Assembly (NCBI GenBank): GCA_904424815.1
Contig: CAJGBI010000001.1
Location: forward strand, 1,569,671 to 1,633,670
Source: Puniceicoccaceae bacterium Marseille-Q1082
Lineage (GTDB): Bacteria; Verrucomicrobiota; Verrucomicrobiia; Opitutales; Intestinicryptomonadaceae
Direction of reading: 5' to 3'
DNA: 64,000 nt
Each line of letters begins with the position of its first letter. Position 1 is the stretch's first letter. Shown here one piece after another: positions 8,408 through 17,101 of this stretch. The position numbers were made by a program, and so were the translations under genes. The notes beneath the pieces are model-generated. The model was not told where the DNA came from. It did not search any database and was given only the letters and a program-made list of their open reading frames with translations.

Positions 8408-9184
8408 TTAGCGGAGGAAACCAATCTTGAACTTGGCGCCAATTATGTCGCCGTGCTTCTTGTCCAAGCGGGTGCCGGAATCGTCACCCATTTTCCAACC
8501 GAAATCGTGGGTCCAGAATACGGAGACGCAGAACTGGTCGGAAACCCAGTAAGAAGCTTCAATGCCTGCTTCGTGGTAGCAGGGCATATTGTCCTGCGCG
8601 TTGGCATTCCACTTCCAGTAGGGAGTGATGGAAATTTCGTCGAGGAGCACAATTTCCACGCCGGCGCCTACGCCGTAGATGAAATAGTTGTCGCTGCCGC
8701 TTCCGCTGACGTCGTCATCATAATCCATCCACTCATATCCGGCATAGCCGAAACCGAAGGGCTTAACGGCTTTGAGGAAAGGAAGGCCCGTTTCAAAATT
8801 CAGATAGGGGGTGAGCTGCGCGCCGATGTTGTAGTTGGAGAAATTTCCGGAGGCGGCGTCAAAATTGATATCGCCGGAATAGGTGTAATTGAAGAAAATG
8901 CTGCCGTCGAGACCCGCCCACTTGATATCGCGGAAAGCGTTGATCCCCGGCTTGAGTATGGGGGCGTTTATCACGGCCGAGCCTTGCGCGCCCGTGGGGC
9001 TGTCGGTTTCGCCCGTACCCTGGGCGCCGGCAATCTTGTACTTGGAGACATTTACGCCTCCGGAAATACTTATGTAGGTGCGGCCGAGGTTTCCGAGATT
9101 TTCGCTCTTCTTGCTCCACGCAAATGCGGATGCGCCTGCAAGGAGAATGGACAGGGTGATTATTGTAGTTTTCTTCATATTCAT
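8408..9184 (-). CDS. Outer-membrane beta-barrel protein (OmpW/porin-like, family uncertain)
   Basis: The 258-residue product starts with a clear signal peptide (MKKTTIITLSILLAGASAFA). Alternating strands rich in Gly and aromatic residues follow, such as RTYISISGGVNVSKYKI, GLDGSIFFNYTYSGDINFD, FIYGVGAGVEIVLLDEISIT and FCVSVFWTHDFGWKMGDDSG. It ends in GAKFKIGFLR, a typical closing strand, though the last residue is not aromatic. It is probably an eight- to ten-strand barrel. No specific family is recognised. Starts at ATG 9184 (MNMKK) and ATG 9178 (MKK) are both possible. It stands alone, and its transcript should end in the repeat block downstream. Confidence 0.7.
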   Translation of the reverse strand: MNMKKTTIITLSILLAGASAFAWSKKSENLGNLGRTYISISGGVNVSKYKIAGAQGTGETDSPTGAQGSAVINAPILKPGINAFRDIKWAGLDGSIFFNYTYSGDINFDAASGNFSNYNIGAQLTPYLNFETGLPFLKAVKPFGFGYAGYEWMDYDDDVSGSGSDNYFIYGVGAGVEIVLLDEISITPYWKWNANAQDNMPCYHEAGIEASYWVSDQFCVSVFWTHDFGWKMGDDSGTRLDKKHGDIIGAKFKIGFLR

Positions 9185-9323
9185 AATGGGATAATTTGAA
9201 TGAAAGCTTAACAGTACTTTTGCGAATGTAAAGCCTTATTTTCCGGCGCGGCGAAAAATCGGACACCCGCGCGCGGGGAAACGCCGTATTGACACGGACA
9301 AATACTTTGTTTCAAATGGTGAT

Positions 9324-10472
9324 ATGGAAAACTTCATATTTCAAAACCCCGTAAAAATCCTCTTTGGGAAGGGCATGGCCGCGAAGGCGGCCGCGCTCAT
9401 TCCCGCAAAGGCGAAAATCCTGCTGGTTTACGGCGGGGGGTCGGTGAAGAAAAACGGCTCCTACGACCAGACCGTCGCCGCCATCGGCAAGCGCAAATTC
9501 GTGGAATTCGGCGGAATAGAGCCGAACCCCGAGTACGCGACCTGCATGAAGGCGGTAAAGCTCGCGCGCGACAAAAAGCTCGATTTCATTATCGCGCTCG
9601 GCGGGGGGTCTGTAATAGACGCCTGCAAATTCATTGCGGCTGCCGCGGTGTACAAGGGCAAGGATCCGTGGGACATACTCGAAAAGGGGCTGCCCGTAAA
9701 GGACGCCCTGCCCTTCGGAACGGTTCTCACACTGCCTGCCACGGGCTCCGAGATGAACATGAATTCGGTCGTCAGCCGCAGGGAGATCGGCAAAAAGCTC
9801 GCGTTCGCCTCCGAAAAGGTATACCCGCAGTTCTCGGTGCTCGACCCGACTTTCACCTACACGCTGCCCAGGCGCCAGACCCGCAACGGGGTAATCGACG
9901 CTTTCGTCCACGTGATGGAGCAGTACCTTACGCGCCCCGCGAACGCCGAAATACAGGACAGGTTTGCGGAATCCATAGCGCAGACCCTCGTTAAAGAGGG
10001 GCCGGTTGCCCTGAAAAAACCGGAAGACTACGACTGCCGCGCCAACATAATGCTCGCGGCGACGATGGCGCTAAACCACCTCATCGCGGTAGGCGTTCCG
10101 CAGGACTGGTCGTCGCACCTGATCGGCCACGAGCTCACCGCCCTCTACGGGCTCGACCACGCGGAGACGCTCGCCATCGCCCTTCCGAAGGTTATGGAAT
10201 ACAAGAAGGCACAGAAACTCGACAAGATAGTGCAGCTGGGCAGGCGCGTTTTCGGAATCGAGGAAAAAGGCAAAATCAAGGCTGCGAACGCTACCATCGA
10301 GGCGGTGAAAAAATTCTTCGTGAAGATGGGCGCGGGCGTCGAGCTAAAGTCCTACAAGCTTCCGGCGGACGCCCCCGAAGCGGTCGGCAAAAACATCGCG
10401 CGAACCTACAAGGCAATCGGAGAAAACGGCGACATCACCCCCGCGGACGTAGTGAAAATCCTGAAAATCTGA
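9324..10472 (+). CDS. yqhD: Iron-containing alcohol dehydrogenase, YqhD/BdhA type (NAD(P)H-dependent aldehyde reductase)
   Basis: The 382 residues align along their whole length with YqhD-type group III alcohol dehydrogenases, which reduce aldehydes with NADPH. The nucleotide-binding GGGSVKKNGSYDQ and GGGSVIDACKFIAAAA motifs are present. The four metal ligands are visible as D192 and H196 (DAFVH), H265 (SHLIGHE) and H279 (GLDHAETLAI). The phrases EFGGIEPNPEY and LTLPATGSEMN are characteristic of this branch. A TTGACA at about 9287 lies upstream, but its -10 is unclear. A stem-loop follows the gene at 10498. It is a single-gene unit. Confidence 0.93.
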   Translation: MENFIFQNPVKILFGKGMAAKAAALIPAKAKILLVYGGGSVKKNGSYDQTVAAIGKRKFVEFGGIEPNPEYATCMKAVKLARDKKLDFIIALGGGSVIDACKFIAAAAVYKGKDPWDILEKGLPVKDALPFGTVLTLPATGSEMNMNSVVSRREIGKKLAFASEKVYPQFSVLDPTFTYTLPRRQTRNGVIDAFVHVMEQYLTRPANAEIQDRFAESIAQTLVKEGPVALKKPEDYDCRANIMLAATMALNHLIAVGVPQDWSSHLIGHELTALYGLDHAETLAIALPKVMEYKKAQKLDKIVQLGRRVFGIEEKGKIKAANATIEAVKKFFVKMGAGVELKSYKLPADAPEAVGKNIARTYKAIGENGDITPADVVKILKI

Positions 10473-10497
10473 CGGGCGGAAAACTCCGGAAAGAAAA

Positions 10498-10523
10498 GGG
10501 CGGAAGAGAAAACTCTTCCGCCC
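10498..10523 (+). terminator. Stem-loop after the YqhD-like gene
   Basis: GGGCGGAAGAG-AAAA-CTCTTCCGCCC is a perfect 11-pair stem with a four-base loop, 26 bases after the stop codon. The following bases (TGTTACTACT) are not a full T tract, so termination may be weak or Rho-assisted. Confidence 0.6.
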
Positions 10524-11275
10524 TGTTACTACTACTATGAAAAAAATATATATCTTAAGCTTTGGGGTAATTGGAAAATTTCCGAAAAATATCGGTTTTT
10601 CCGTTTTTCACTTTCGTAAAAATTCCAAAATTCCACAAGAAAAATAAAAAATATTTTATTTAACAGTTAAATTGCGCCAAACAGGGGGAAGGCAGGCATT
10701 CAAACTCCGCCGCGGCGGAGCAGGAAAGACCCCGAGCCGCCGCAAAAAATACTTCCGCAGCGCGGCAAAGGCGGCGGGCAAAAGAGCGGCGGACGGGTTC
10801 CGGCCCCGAAGAAATGCGGGGGAAATCCGATAGGGGGAAATCCGAAAATTTTTGCGATTCGGCAATGCCGTTTTTTATTTGCGGAAAAATCCCGCCCACT
10901 CCGCCCGCAAAAATCCGCCCGCGGCAGCGTTTATTTTAATCCCGCGCGAAAATTTGCGCGCGGGCAAACTTCGCCCCGCCGCCCCGTCCGGCGCGGAGGG
11001 AAACGGCGCGCGGCAGCACCCCAAACTTTCGCCAAAAAACTGCGGGCGCAGTTTGCGACGGCGGAAAATTTTCCGCCGATTTTCCAAACGCTTTCCGCTT
11101 TCGGAGCGAAAAATTTTACATAAGAAACCGCATTCCAAAGTTTCCGCAACAAACGCGGGCAAAATCAAAACGCTTGCGAACAACCGGAGCCCGCTCACTT
11201 CCAGAGATCGGGACGGAACCCCGCGCTTTGCGGCCTCCTCAGGCGCAGCGGCGCATGCGCAAACAGCGGGCGGCG
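10524..11275. other. Intergenic stretch without a supported gene
   Basis: About 750 bp separate the YqhD-like gene from the end of the cheB-like gene. The first 150 bp are AT-rich (repeated TTTCCG and AAAATT runs); the rest is GC-rich and dense in CCGCC and GCGGAAA words. A plus-strand reading frame of 181 codons overlaps here and continues antisense into the cheB-like gene, but it has biased low-complexity composition and no recognisable domain. No response regulator or GGDEF gene is found here, although a Wsp operon would be expected to end with one. Confidence 0.6.
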
Positions 11276-12250
11276 TCAGCCCCGTAGCGCGCCAAACATC
11301 GAAGCCAGCCGCGGGCCGATTTTGTCCGCTCCGAGGATCTCCGCCGCCGCGCCCGTTTCGGCGGCGAGTTTCGGCATTCCGTAAACCGCGCTCGTAGCCT
11401 CGTCCTGGGCGATAGTCCGCCATCCCGCCCCGCGCAGCGCGAGCATCCCCGCCGCCCCGTCGCCCCCCATTCCCGTGAGCAAGACGGCGCATCCAGGGCG
11501 GCCGTAACCCGCCAGGCTTTTGAAAAAAAAGTCTATCGACGGACAGAACGGATCCCCGCCGGAGTCGCGATACCCGAAAGCTCCGGACGGCGACATAAAC
11601 AAATCGGCGTCGGCCCTCGAAACATACGCCCTGCCCGCTTTCGGTACGTCGGAATCCGCCGCCATTTCGACCGGAATCGCCGAACGCTTTGCAAGCCAAT
11701 CCGCGAGGCTTTCGGAAAATTCGGAATCCATGTGCTGCACTATCGCGCACGCGCCCGCGAAATCGGAGGGAAGCGACGACAGTATTTCCGCGAGAACCCC
11801 GGGTCCGCCGGTGGAAGCGCCGATTGCGGCTATCGGAACCGCGCCGGAAATTTTGCGCTCTCCAAAACCGGAAAATGCCGAGCGCGCGTCGGCCGCGAGG
11901 GAAAGCTTCCACGCGAGCTCGTCAAAGCCGCCGTCGCCGAACGGGTCTATTTCCGCCGCCCCGAAAGCTCCGGCGCGCACGCCCTCGTACACCGCCGCCG
12001 AATTCGGGGCGCCCCTGGACGCCGCTATTACTGCGGGAAGCGGGCATGTGGCGACGGCGGCGGCTACATGTTCGCCCTCCGGCCCGTCCGGCAGAAAAAA
12101 CACCGCAGCCTCCGCGCCAAGGCAATCCGGAAGCTTCGGGAATTCGCGCGCCGCCCCGACGGAAAAAACAGTTTCAAAACCCCTTTTGCCGAGCGCCTCC
12201 GAAATGCGCGCGGCCATTTCCCCGCCGGCGGCTATGCCGATTTTCCTCAT
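11276..12250 (-). CDS. wspF: CheB/WspF-type protein-glutamate methylesterase with degenerate receiver domain
   Basis: The C-terminal half is a CheB methylesterase domain that removes methyl groups from chemoreceptors. The catalytic triad is visible as S146 (GASTGG), H173 (QHMD) and D264 (GMGGDGA). The N-terminal 110 residues have the length of a receiver domain, but the usual phospho-acceptor segment reads AAVFFLPDGPEG, with no Asp at the end of the beta strand. Normal phosphorylation by the CheA-like kinase is therefore doubtful. It is the last gene of the operon and overlaps the kinase gene by four bases. In Pseudomonas WspF loss locks the Wsp system on; whether that applies here is inference. 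Confidence 0.9.
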   Translation of the reverse strand: MRKIGIAAGGEMAARISEALGKRGFETVFSVGAAREFPKLPDCLGAEAAVFFLPDGPEGEHVAAAVATCPLPAVIAASRGAPNSAAVYEGVRAGAFGAAEIDPFGDGGFDELAWKLSLAADARSAFSGFGERKISGAVPIAAIGASTGGPGVLAEILSSLPSDFAGACAIVQHMDSEFSESLADWLAKRSAIPVEMAADSDVPKAGRAYVSRADADLFMSPSGAFGYRDSGGDPFCPSIDFFFKSLAGYGRPGCAVLLTGMGGDGAAGMLALRGAGWRTIAQDEATSAVYGMPKLAAETGAAAEILGADKIGPRLASMFGALRG

Positions 12251-14829
12251 CCCGATATAAGGTTGCGGACGGTCTCGATAAAAGTGTCGTCCTGAAAGCT
12301 GCTCTTGGTGAGATAGGCGTCTGCGCCCGCCTCAAGGCCCTTTGCCCTGTCCTCCTGCCTGTCTTTGTACGAAACTATTATTATCGGCGTGGACTTCGCG
12401 GACTCCTTGGACCTCACCCTTTCGATAAACTCAAACCCGTTGAGGCGCGGCATGTCGATGTCGGAGACGATGAGGTCGTACTTGTTCAGGCGCACGCTGT
12501 TCCAGCCGTCCATTCCGTCCACAGCCGTATCTACGCGGTAGCCCGCGCCCTCGAGAATCTGCCGCTGGGTCTCGCGGACGGTTATGGAATCGTCGACCAC
12601 AAGTATCCTGCCGAGCTCCCTCGTCTCAGCCTCCGCCGGCCGGCGCATGAGCATGTCGCCGCTGGAAAGAAATTTGTCGATGGAGCTTACGAGGTCGTCG
12701 ACGTCGAGAATGAGAATCGGAAGCCCGTCCTCCGAGAGCGATGCGGAGGACACGCACGGGATTTTCCCGAGGCGCTCGTGCAGGGGCCTTACCACGAGCT
12801 CCGACTCCGCCGGCAGGGAGTCTATCTCTATTCCGTAGAGGTTGCCCCTGTCCGCAACGACAACCGCGTAAACCGAGTTCGACAGATTCCGCGGCTCTTC
12901 AAACCCGAGAGCGCGCGCACCGCTCACGAGCCCCACGGACTTGCCGTCGAGATCAAAATACTGCCTTCCCTCCACCGAGCGTATCTGCGACGCGTCGAGC
13001 TTTACCGTGCGGTACACGCGCGCCAGCGCGAACGCGTAAGGCTGCCCCGCTATCCCAACTACGAGCGATTTGAGAACCGAGCGCGTAATCGGCAGCTTTA
13101 GCTCGAACGCAGAGCCCGCCCCCGCGCGCGAGCTTATGGAAATAGTCCCGCCGACTTCGTGGAGCATCGTCTGAACCACGTCGAGCCCCACGCCCCTGCC
13201 GCTGATTTCGCTAATGTCCGGCTTTGTAGTAAAACCCGGCAGCAGGAGAAACGAATAGAGCTCGTCCTCGGATATGTTTTCGAGCATCTCGGGGGCCGCA
13301 AGCCGCTTCTCGAGGATTTTCTCCCTGACGGCGGCCTCGGAAATCCCGCGCCCGTCGTCGGAGACCGATATTTTAAGAAATCCCGCCGAGTGCCACGCGC
13401 GCATGGTTATTTTTCCGCACGGAGGCTTCCCTGCCGCCTCGCGCTCTTCGGGGGTTTCTATGCCGTGGTCGCACGCGTTGCGCACGATGTGCATCAGAGC
13501 GGACTCGAGCTTTTCGAGCACGTCCCTGTCAACGGGCGTCTTGGCGCCCTCGATTTCAAAATCTATCTTTTTCCCGAAAGACTTCGCTATGTCGCGAACC
13601 ATTCTCGGCAGCGACGCAACCCCGTCGGAAAACGGCCTCATGCGGCTGGAAAGCACTTCCGAATACAGCCGGCCCGCGATGAGAACGTTCCTGCGGGAGT
13701 ACTCCCCGAACGACTCTATCTGGGCCCGCACGTCGGCAATAGCCTTGTGCATTGCCCTGCGCGCGAGCTCAAGGTGCGCCTGCGCCGCCTCCGCGCCGGG
13801 CGAGCCTTCGAGCGCATATATCGCGTTTTCGAGGTGGCGCGCGATCTGCTCCTGCTCGTTCTTGACGGCAATCATCGCCTCGCGGTAGGGTTCTATGCGC
13901 CCGTTTTCGACAAGGCTTTCGGCGGCGAGCTCCATCAGGTTGCTCAGGCTCTTTGCGGAAACTTTTACGGACGAGCCGGAAGCCCTGGGCGCGGGCTCCG
14001 AGCGCGCCGAAAGCGCCCCGCGCTGCGGGGCCGGCCTGTACGAGCCCGAAAGCAGCGCCGAAATGTCCGAGGCAAGGCTGCCGGCGGCGGACTCGTCCGC
14101 GCCCTCGAAGCGCGCGGCCACGGCGGAGGCGATAAAGTCGGCGCAGTCGAAAAGCAGGTCGAAAAACGCGGAATCCGCCTTTACCCTGCCCTCGCGCGCG
14201 GCGGAAAAGCAGTCCTCCATCTTGTGCGCCAGGTTTACGAGCCACTCGAGCCCGACTACGCGCGCGGCTCCTTTCAGGCTGTGGCTTGCGCGCATCAGCG
14301 AATCCGCGGCCGGCATGTCGCCCGGGGAGCGCTCGAGACGCAAAAGCCCCTCGCTGAGCGCCGCCGACTGCGTCTGCGCGTCCTCGAGAAACACCCCGAA
14401 CATCTCGGAGTCGCGCGGGCCGGATTTTGCGCGCGGAGCGGAGACTGCTGGCGGAATCGCCGGCGCGGGCGCGGCCTTCCGCAAGGGAAATCCGGCTTCG
14501 AGCGCGGCGGAAATTTCCGGCTCCTTTTCCGAAACGGCGCCAGGAATGCGCTCCGGCGGAACCTCGGCGCATTCCGAAAGGATTCCGACCGCCTTTGCCA
14601 CATCGGGATTGGAGGACGCCGCGGCCACGTCCTCCAAAAACGCGGCTTCAAGCTTTGCCGCAAGGGCGGCGTATTTGTCGAAGCCGAGCATCCTGGCGGC
14701 GGATCGCAGCGACTTGGCAGCCGAAGCCGCCCGCGCGCCGTCGAGCGACGGGAGCGCCGCGCGGATTTTCGCGACCGCCCCGCGGGCTTCTCCGGCAAAG
14801 AGCGAAAGCATGGACGGATCCGCGCTCAT
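12247..14829 (-). CDS. wspE: CheA/WspE-type hybrid histidine kinase-response regulator
   Basis: This 860-residue protein is a CheA-type kinase with a fused receiver. A first helical Hpt-like segment (about residues 1-100) lacks the phospho-His motif. The second has ASHSLKGAA with H183 as the expected phosphorylation site. An Ala/Pro linker, dimerisation helices and the ATPase follow (VRNACDHGIETPEE, DDGRGIS, GRGVGLDVV). A CheW-like domain comes next. The C-terminal receiver starts RILVVDDSITVRE and has its acceptor at D790 in SDIDMPRLNG and a conserved Lys in YLTKSS. The domain order matches WspE. It overlaps both neighbours by four bases. Confidence 0.94.
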   Translation of the reverse strand: MSADPSMLSLFAGEARGAVAKIRAALPSLDGARAASAAKSLRSAARMLGFDKYAALAAKLEAAFLEDVAAASSNPDVAKAVGILSECAEVPPERIPGAVSEKEPEISAALEAGFPLRKAAPAPAIPPAVSAPRAKSGPRDSEMFGVFLEDAQTQSAALSEGLLRLERSPGDMPAADSLMRASHSLKGAARVVGLEWLVNLAHKMEDCFSAAREGRVKADSAFFDLLFDCADFIASAVAARFEGADESAAGSLASDISALLSGSYRPAPQRGALSARSEPAPRASGSSVKVSAKSLSNLMELAAESLVENGRIEPYREAMIAVKNEQEQIARHLENAIYALEGSPGAEAAQAHLELARRAMHKAIADVRAQIESFGEYSRRNVLIAGRLYSEVLSSRMRPFSDGVASLPRMVRDIAKSFGKKIDFEIEGAKTPVDRDVLEKLESALMHIVRNACDHGIETPEEREAAGKPPCGKITMRAWHSAGFLKISVSDDGRGISEAAVREKILEKRLAAPEMLENISEDELYSFLLLPGFTTKPDISEISGRGVGLDVVQTMLHEVGGTISISSRAGAGSAFELKLPITRSVLKSLVVGIAGQPYAFALARVYRTVKLDASQIRSVEGRQYFDLDGKSVGLVSGARALGFEEPRNLSNSVYAVVVADRGNLYGIEIDSLPAESELVVRPLHERLGKIPCVSSASLSEDGLPILILDVDDLVSSIDKFLSSGDMLMRRPAEAETRELGRILVVDDSITVRETQRQILEGAGYRVDTAVDGMDGWNSVRLNKYDLIVSDIDMPRLNGFEFIERVRSKESAKSTPIIIVSYKDRQEDRAKGLEAGADAYLTKSSFQDDTFIETVRNLISG

Positions 14830-15515
14830 AGGTGGTTCCTTATTATCGCGTGGACGAACAGCCCGAAGTCTATCACTCCGTATCTGGCGCCACCGAGGTC
14901 GAAAATTTTGTCAACAAAACCGCCGAGCGATTTTTCAAGAGTCACGGGAACGTCGCGCAGAGAGGACGGCTCGACGAGCGCCATTCCGGATATTTTCTCG
15001 ACGCGGAAAGCGAACCTGTCGCCGCCGTTCGAGCACACCACCATTCTCACGGAATCCCCCGAAGCTGCGCGCGCGGGAATCCCGAGAAGCCGCGCCACGT
15101 CCACGGCTATTACGAGCTCGCCGTTCACGTTCGCAAGTCCCGATATGACGCCCTCGCCCCTGTGGGGGATTTTATGGATAAACCTGTCCCTGCCTACCTC
15201 CGAGACCGCGCCCATTTCGAGGGCGAGGTTTTCCCCGCCGCATTTAAAGAGAAAGTACGGGATTTTCTCGCGTCCGGAATCCGAGCGCGCCTCGGATATT
15301 TCGTCCGACCACTCGTCCACGTATTCGACGGGCGCGCGCCTGTCGAAGAGCCTTTTGCCGGCCTCCGAATACGCCGGGCAATTGTAGCAATGGATTCTCT
15401 CGGCGAGTTCCGGGCACGACGAGTCGCCCCAAAGCCCCTCCTTCGTCCAGCAGTGGCGCGCTATTTTGTCTTCAAAATCCATCTGGCAACATATTGCACG
15501 CTCCGCCGCCGGCAT
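14826..15515 (-). CDS. wspD: CheW-like adaptor, WspD type, with N-terminal Cys-rich segment
   Basis: The 229 residues contain a CheW domain from about residue 85 (IPYFLFKCGGENLALEMGAV, GLANVNGELVIAVDVARLLG, VEKISGMALV). It couples receptor to kinase. Before it lies a segment with the pattern HCWTKEGLWGDSSCPELAE and HCYNCPAY, four conserved Cys residues typical of WspD proteins, possibly metal- or redox-binding. The start may be ATG 15515 or ATG 15482 (MDFEDKI). The gene follows the CheR-like gene by nine bases and overlaps the kinase gene by four, so the operon is tightly coupled. Confidence 0.9.
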   Translation of the reverse strand: MPAAERAICCQMDFEDKIARHCWTKEGLWGDSSCPELAERIHCYNCPAYSEAGKRLFDRRAPVEYVDEWSDEISEARSDSGREKIPYFLFKCGGENLALEMGAVSEVGRDRFIHKIPHRGEGVISGLANVNGELVIAVDVARLLGIPARAASGDSVRMVVCSNGGDRFAFRVEKISGMALVEPSSLRDVPVTLEKSLGGFVDKIFDLGGARYGVIDFGLFVHAIIRNHL

Positions 15516-15524
15516 TCAAGCCAA

Positions 15525-16661
15525 TTAAGCTTCCCGCGCAAGCCTCCTTCTGACGAGTTTCAGCCCGAGGGAGGCGTCGGCGTTTCCCGGGTCGAGATAG
15601 AGGGCGCGCCTGAAATATTTTTCGGCGTTTTCCAAATCGGCGGAAGCCGAGAATATCTGGGCGGCGAGCAGGTTAAGGCCGGGCGAATCGGGATGGGAAC
15701 ATAGGAGCGCCGAGCACTTCTCGCGCGCAGCGCCGATGAGCCCCCTGTCCGCCAGCGCGCGCAGCGAGCGGATGTCGGAATCAAAATTTTCCGCCGCGGC
15801 CCCCGTGCAACCGCCCGCCGCGGAAATTTCCGCAAGACCACGGGGCTTTGCGGCAGTTTCGCGATTCGGGATTTTCCGCAGCTTGCGCGCATCCCCCGCG
15901 CGAGCCGCGCGGACGGCGAAAGCCCTCGCGGGCCCCGCCCTCTCGAAACGCGGGTCGGAGTCGGCAAAGCCGTCGGCGTGGCCGCAAAATATGACCGCCC
16001 CGTCGGCGGCGAGCGAGAGCAGCCTGTCGAAAAGCCGCCTCTTTGCGCGGGCGGAGAGGTATATAGCGAGATTGCGGCAGAATATGACGTCGTATTTTCC
16101 CTCCGCGGAGCCGTCGCTGAGAATGTCGGCGGCACGGAATCTTATCCGCTTAGAGAGCGATTCCGGCATTTTCGCGCGCCCGCCGCCCCCCGCAAAATAC
16201 CCGAAGTCCGCCGCGCGCTTAGAGCGGAAGCAGCCCTTGCCGAACTCTCCCGACCTGGCGGCCTCGATGAATTTCTCCGAGAAGTCCACGGCGTCAATTT
16301 CAAAATCCACACCAGCGCGCTCGAGAACGGCGGCTATCGAATACGCTTCGCAGCCGACAGAGCACGGCGCGCACAGCACCCGCATGAACCCGCCGCAACC
16401 GGCTGCGAGCTCCGCGAGCATGTCGAAGCTCTCCGGCTGCCTAAAAAACCATGTCTCGGGAACGCAGAGGCTCTCGCAAAATGCGCGCAACTCCTCCGGA
16501 TTGCCGAGAAGCGCGCGGGCGAGGCCGCCCACGCTCCCGACCCCGAGCCTCGCCATCGCCTCCCGCGCGGCGGCCTCCACGCCCGCCGCCCCAAACGCGT
16601 CCGCGCGCGCCCCGCACCCGAGCTCTATCGCGTCCGCCAAGTCCGGGGGAATCTCCGTCAC
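15525..16661 (-). CDS. wspC: CheR/WspC-type methyltransferase with C-terminal TPR-like segment
   Basis: The 378-residue protein is a CheR methyltransferase that methylates receptor glutamates using SAM. The N-terminal helical domain is followed by ETWFFRQPESFD and the SAM-binding loop RVLCAPCSVGCEAYSIA. Next come DFEIDAVDFSEKFIEAA and YDVIFCRNLAIYLS. After an Ala-rich linker, the last 70 residues form TPR-like helices (NLLAAQIFSASADLENAEKY, FRRALYLDPGNADASLGL), as in WspC. The SAM loop has Cys where many CheRs have Thr/Glu (STGEE), a possible minor deviation. Its start overlaps the upstream CheW stop. Confidence 0.92.
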   Translation of the reverse strand: MTEIPPDLADAIELGCGARADAFGAAGVEAAAREAMARLGVGSVGGLARALLGNPEELRAFCESLCVPETWFFRQPESFDMLAELAAGCGGFMRVLCAPCSVGCEAYSIAAVLERAGVDFEIDAVDFSEKFIEAARSGEFGKGCFRSKRAADFGYFAGGGGRAKMPESLSKRIRFRAADILSDGSAEGKYDVIFCRNLAIYLSARAKRRLFDRLLSLAADGAVIFCGHADGFADSDPRFERAGPARAFAVRAARAGDARKLRKIPNRETAAKPRGLAEISAAGGCTGAAAENFDSDIRSLRALADRGLIGAAREKCSALLCSHPDSPGLNLLAAQIFSASADLENAEKYFRRALYLDPGNADASLGLKLVRRRLAREA

Positions 16662-17101
16662 GGATAGAAAAGCCCCAATATTTCGGCCGCAGCCCCCGAG
16701 CGCGCGAGCCTGTCGATTTCCACAATCTGCGCGATTCTCCCGCCGGCGGAAAACACCCCGCCCGCAAACGAATTTCCGGAAGACGGGCCTATCTCGGCGT
16801 CGTCGATTTCCGCGACGCCCGTCACGCGCTCCGCGATGAGCGCAACCAGCCCCTCGCGCCCTCCCGCCGACATTTTAACGAGCATGTAGCGGGTGCTGAA
16901 AATGCGCTCGGACGGCCGCGAGCACACTATGGTTGAAAGGTCTGCCGCCGGAACGGCCATCCCCATGTAATTAAAGGCGCCCGCGACCCATTCCGGCGCC
17001 CCCTGCACGGGGCGGAGCCTCACCGCGGGGATGACGGTCTCTATCAGGCGCGCGTCCGCGCCCCAAAGCCGCCCGTCCATCTCAAAGAGAACCGCGAGCA
17101 T
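16658..17101 (-). CDS. wspB: CheW-like adaptor, WspB type
   Basis: This 147-residue protein is a single CheW domain. It opens MLAVLFEMDGRLWGADARLI and continues RLRPVQGAPEWVAGAFNYMG, AVPAADLSTIVCSRPSERIF and IAERVTGVAEIDDAEIGPS. CheW proteins scaffold the receptor-kinase array at the membrane. The start codon overlaps the receptor gene's stop (TGATG at 17099-17103), and its own stop overlaps the next start, so it is translationally coupled on both sides. Two CheW proteins (this and WspD) are the rule for Wsp clusters. Confidence 0.92.
   Translation of the reverse strand: MLAVLFEMDGRLWGADARLIETVIPAVRLRPVQGAPEWVAGAFNYMGMAVPAADLSTIVCSRPSERIFSTRYMLVKMSAGGREGLVALIAERVTGVAEIDDAEIGPSSGNSFAGGVFSAGGRIAQIVEIDRLARSGAAAEILGLFYP

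Noticed and set aside
10852-11397. 181-codon plus-strand frame in the gap after the YqhD-like gene
   Set aside because: Low-complexity Arg/Pro/Ala composition, no ribosome site or domain, and it overlaps the cheB-like gene antisense.
13159-15387. 742-codon plus-strand frame opposite the kinase gene
   Set aside because: It mirrors the CheA-like kinase gene, whose motifs are all intact on the minus strand; the translation has no recognisable pattern.
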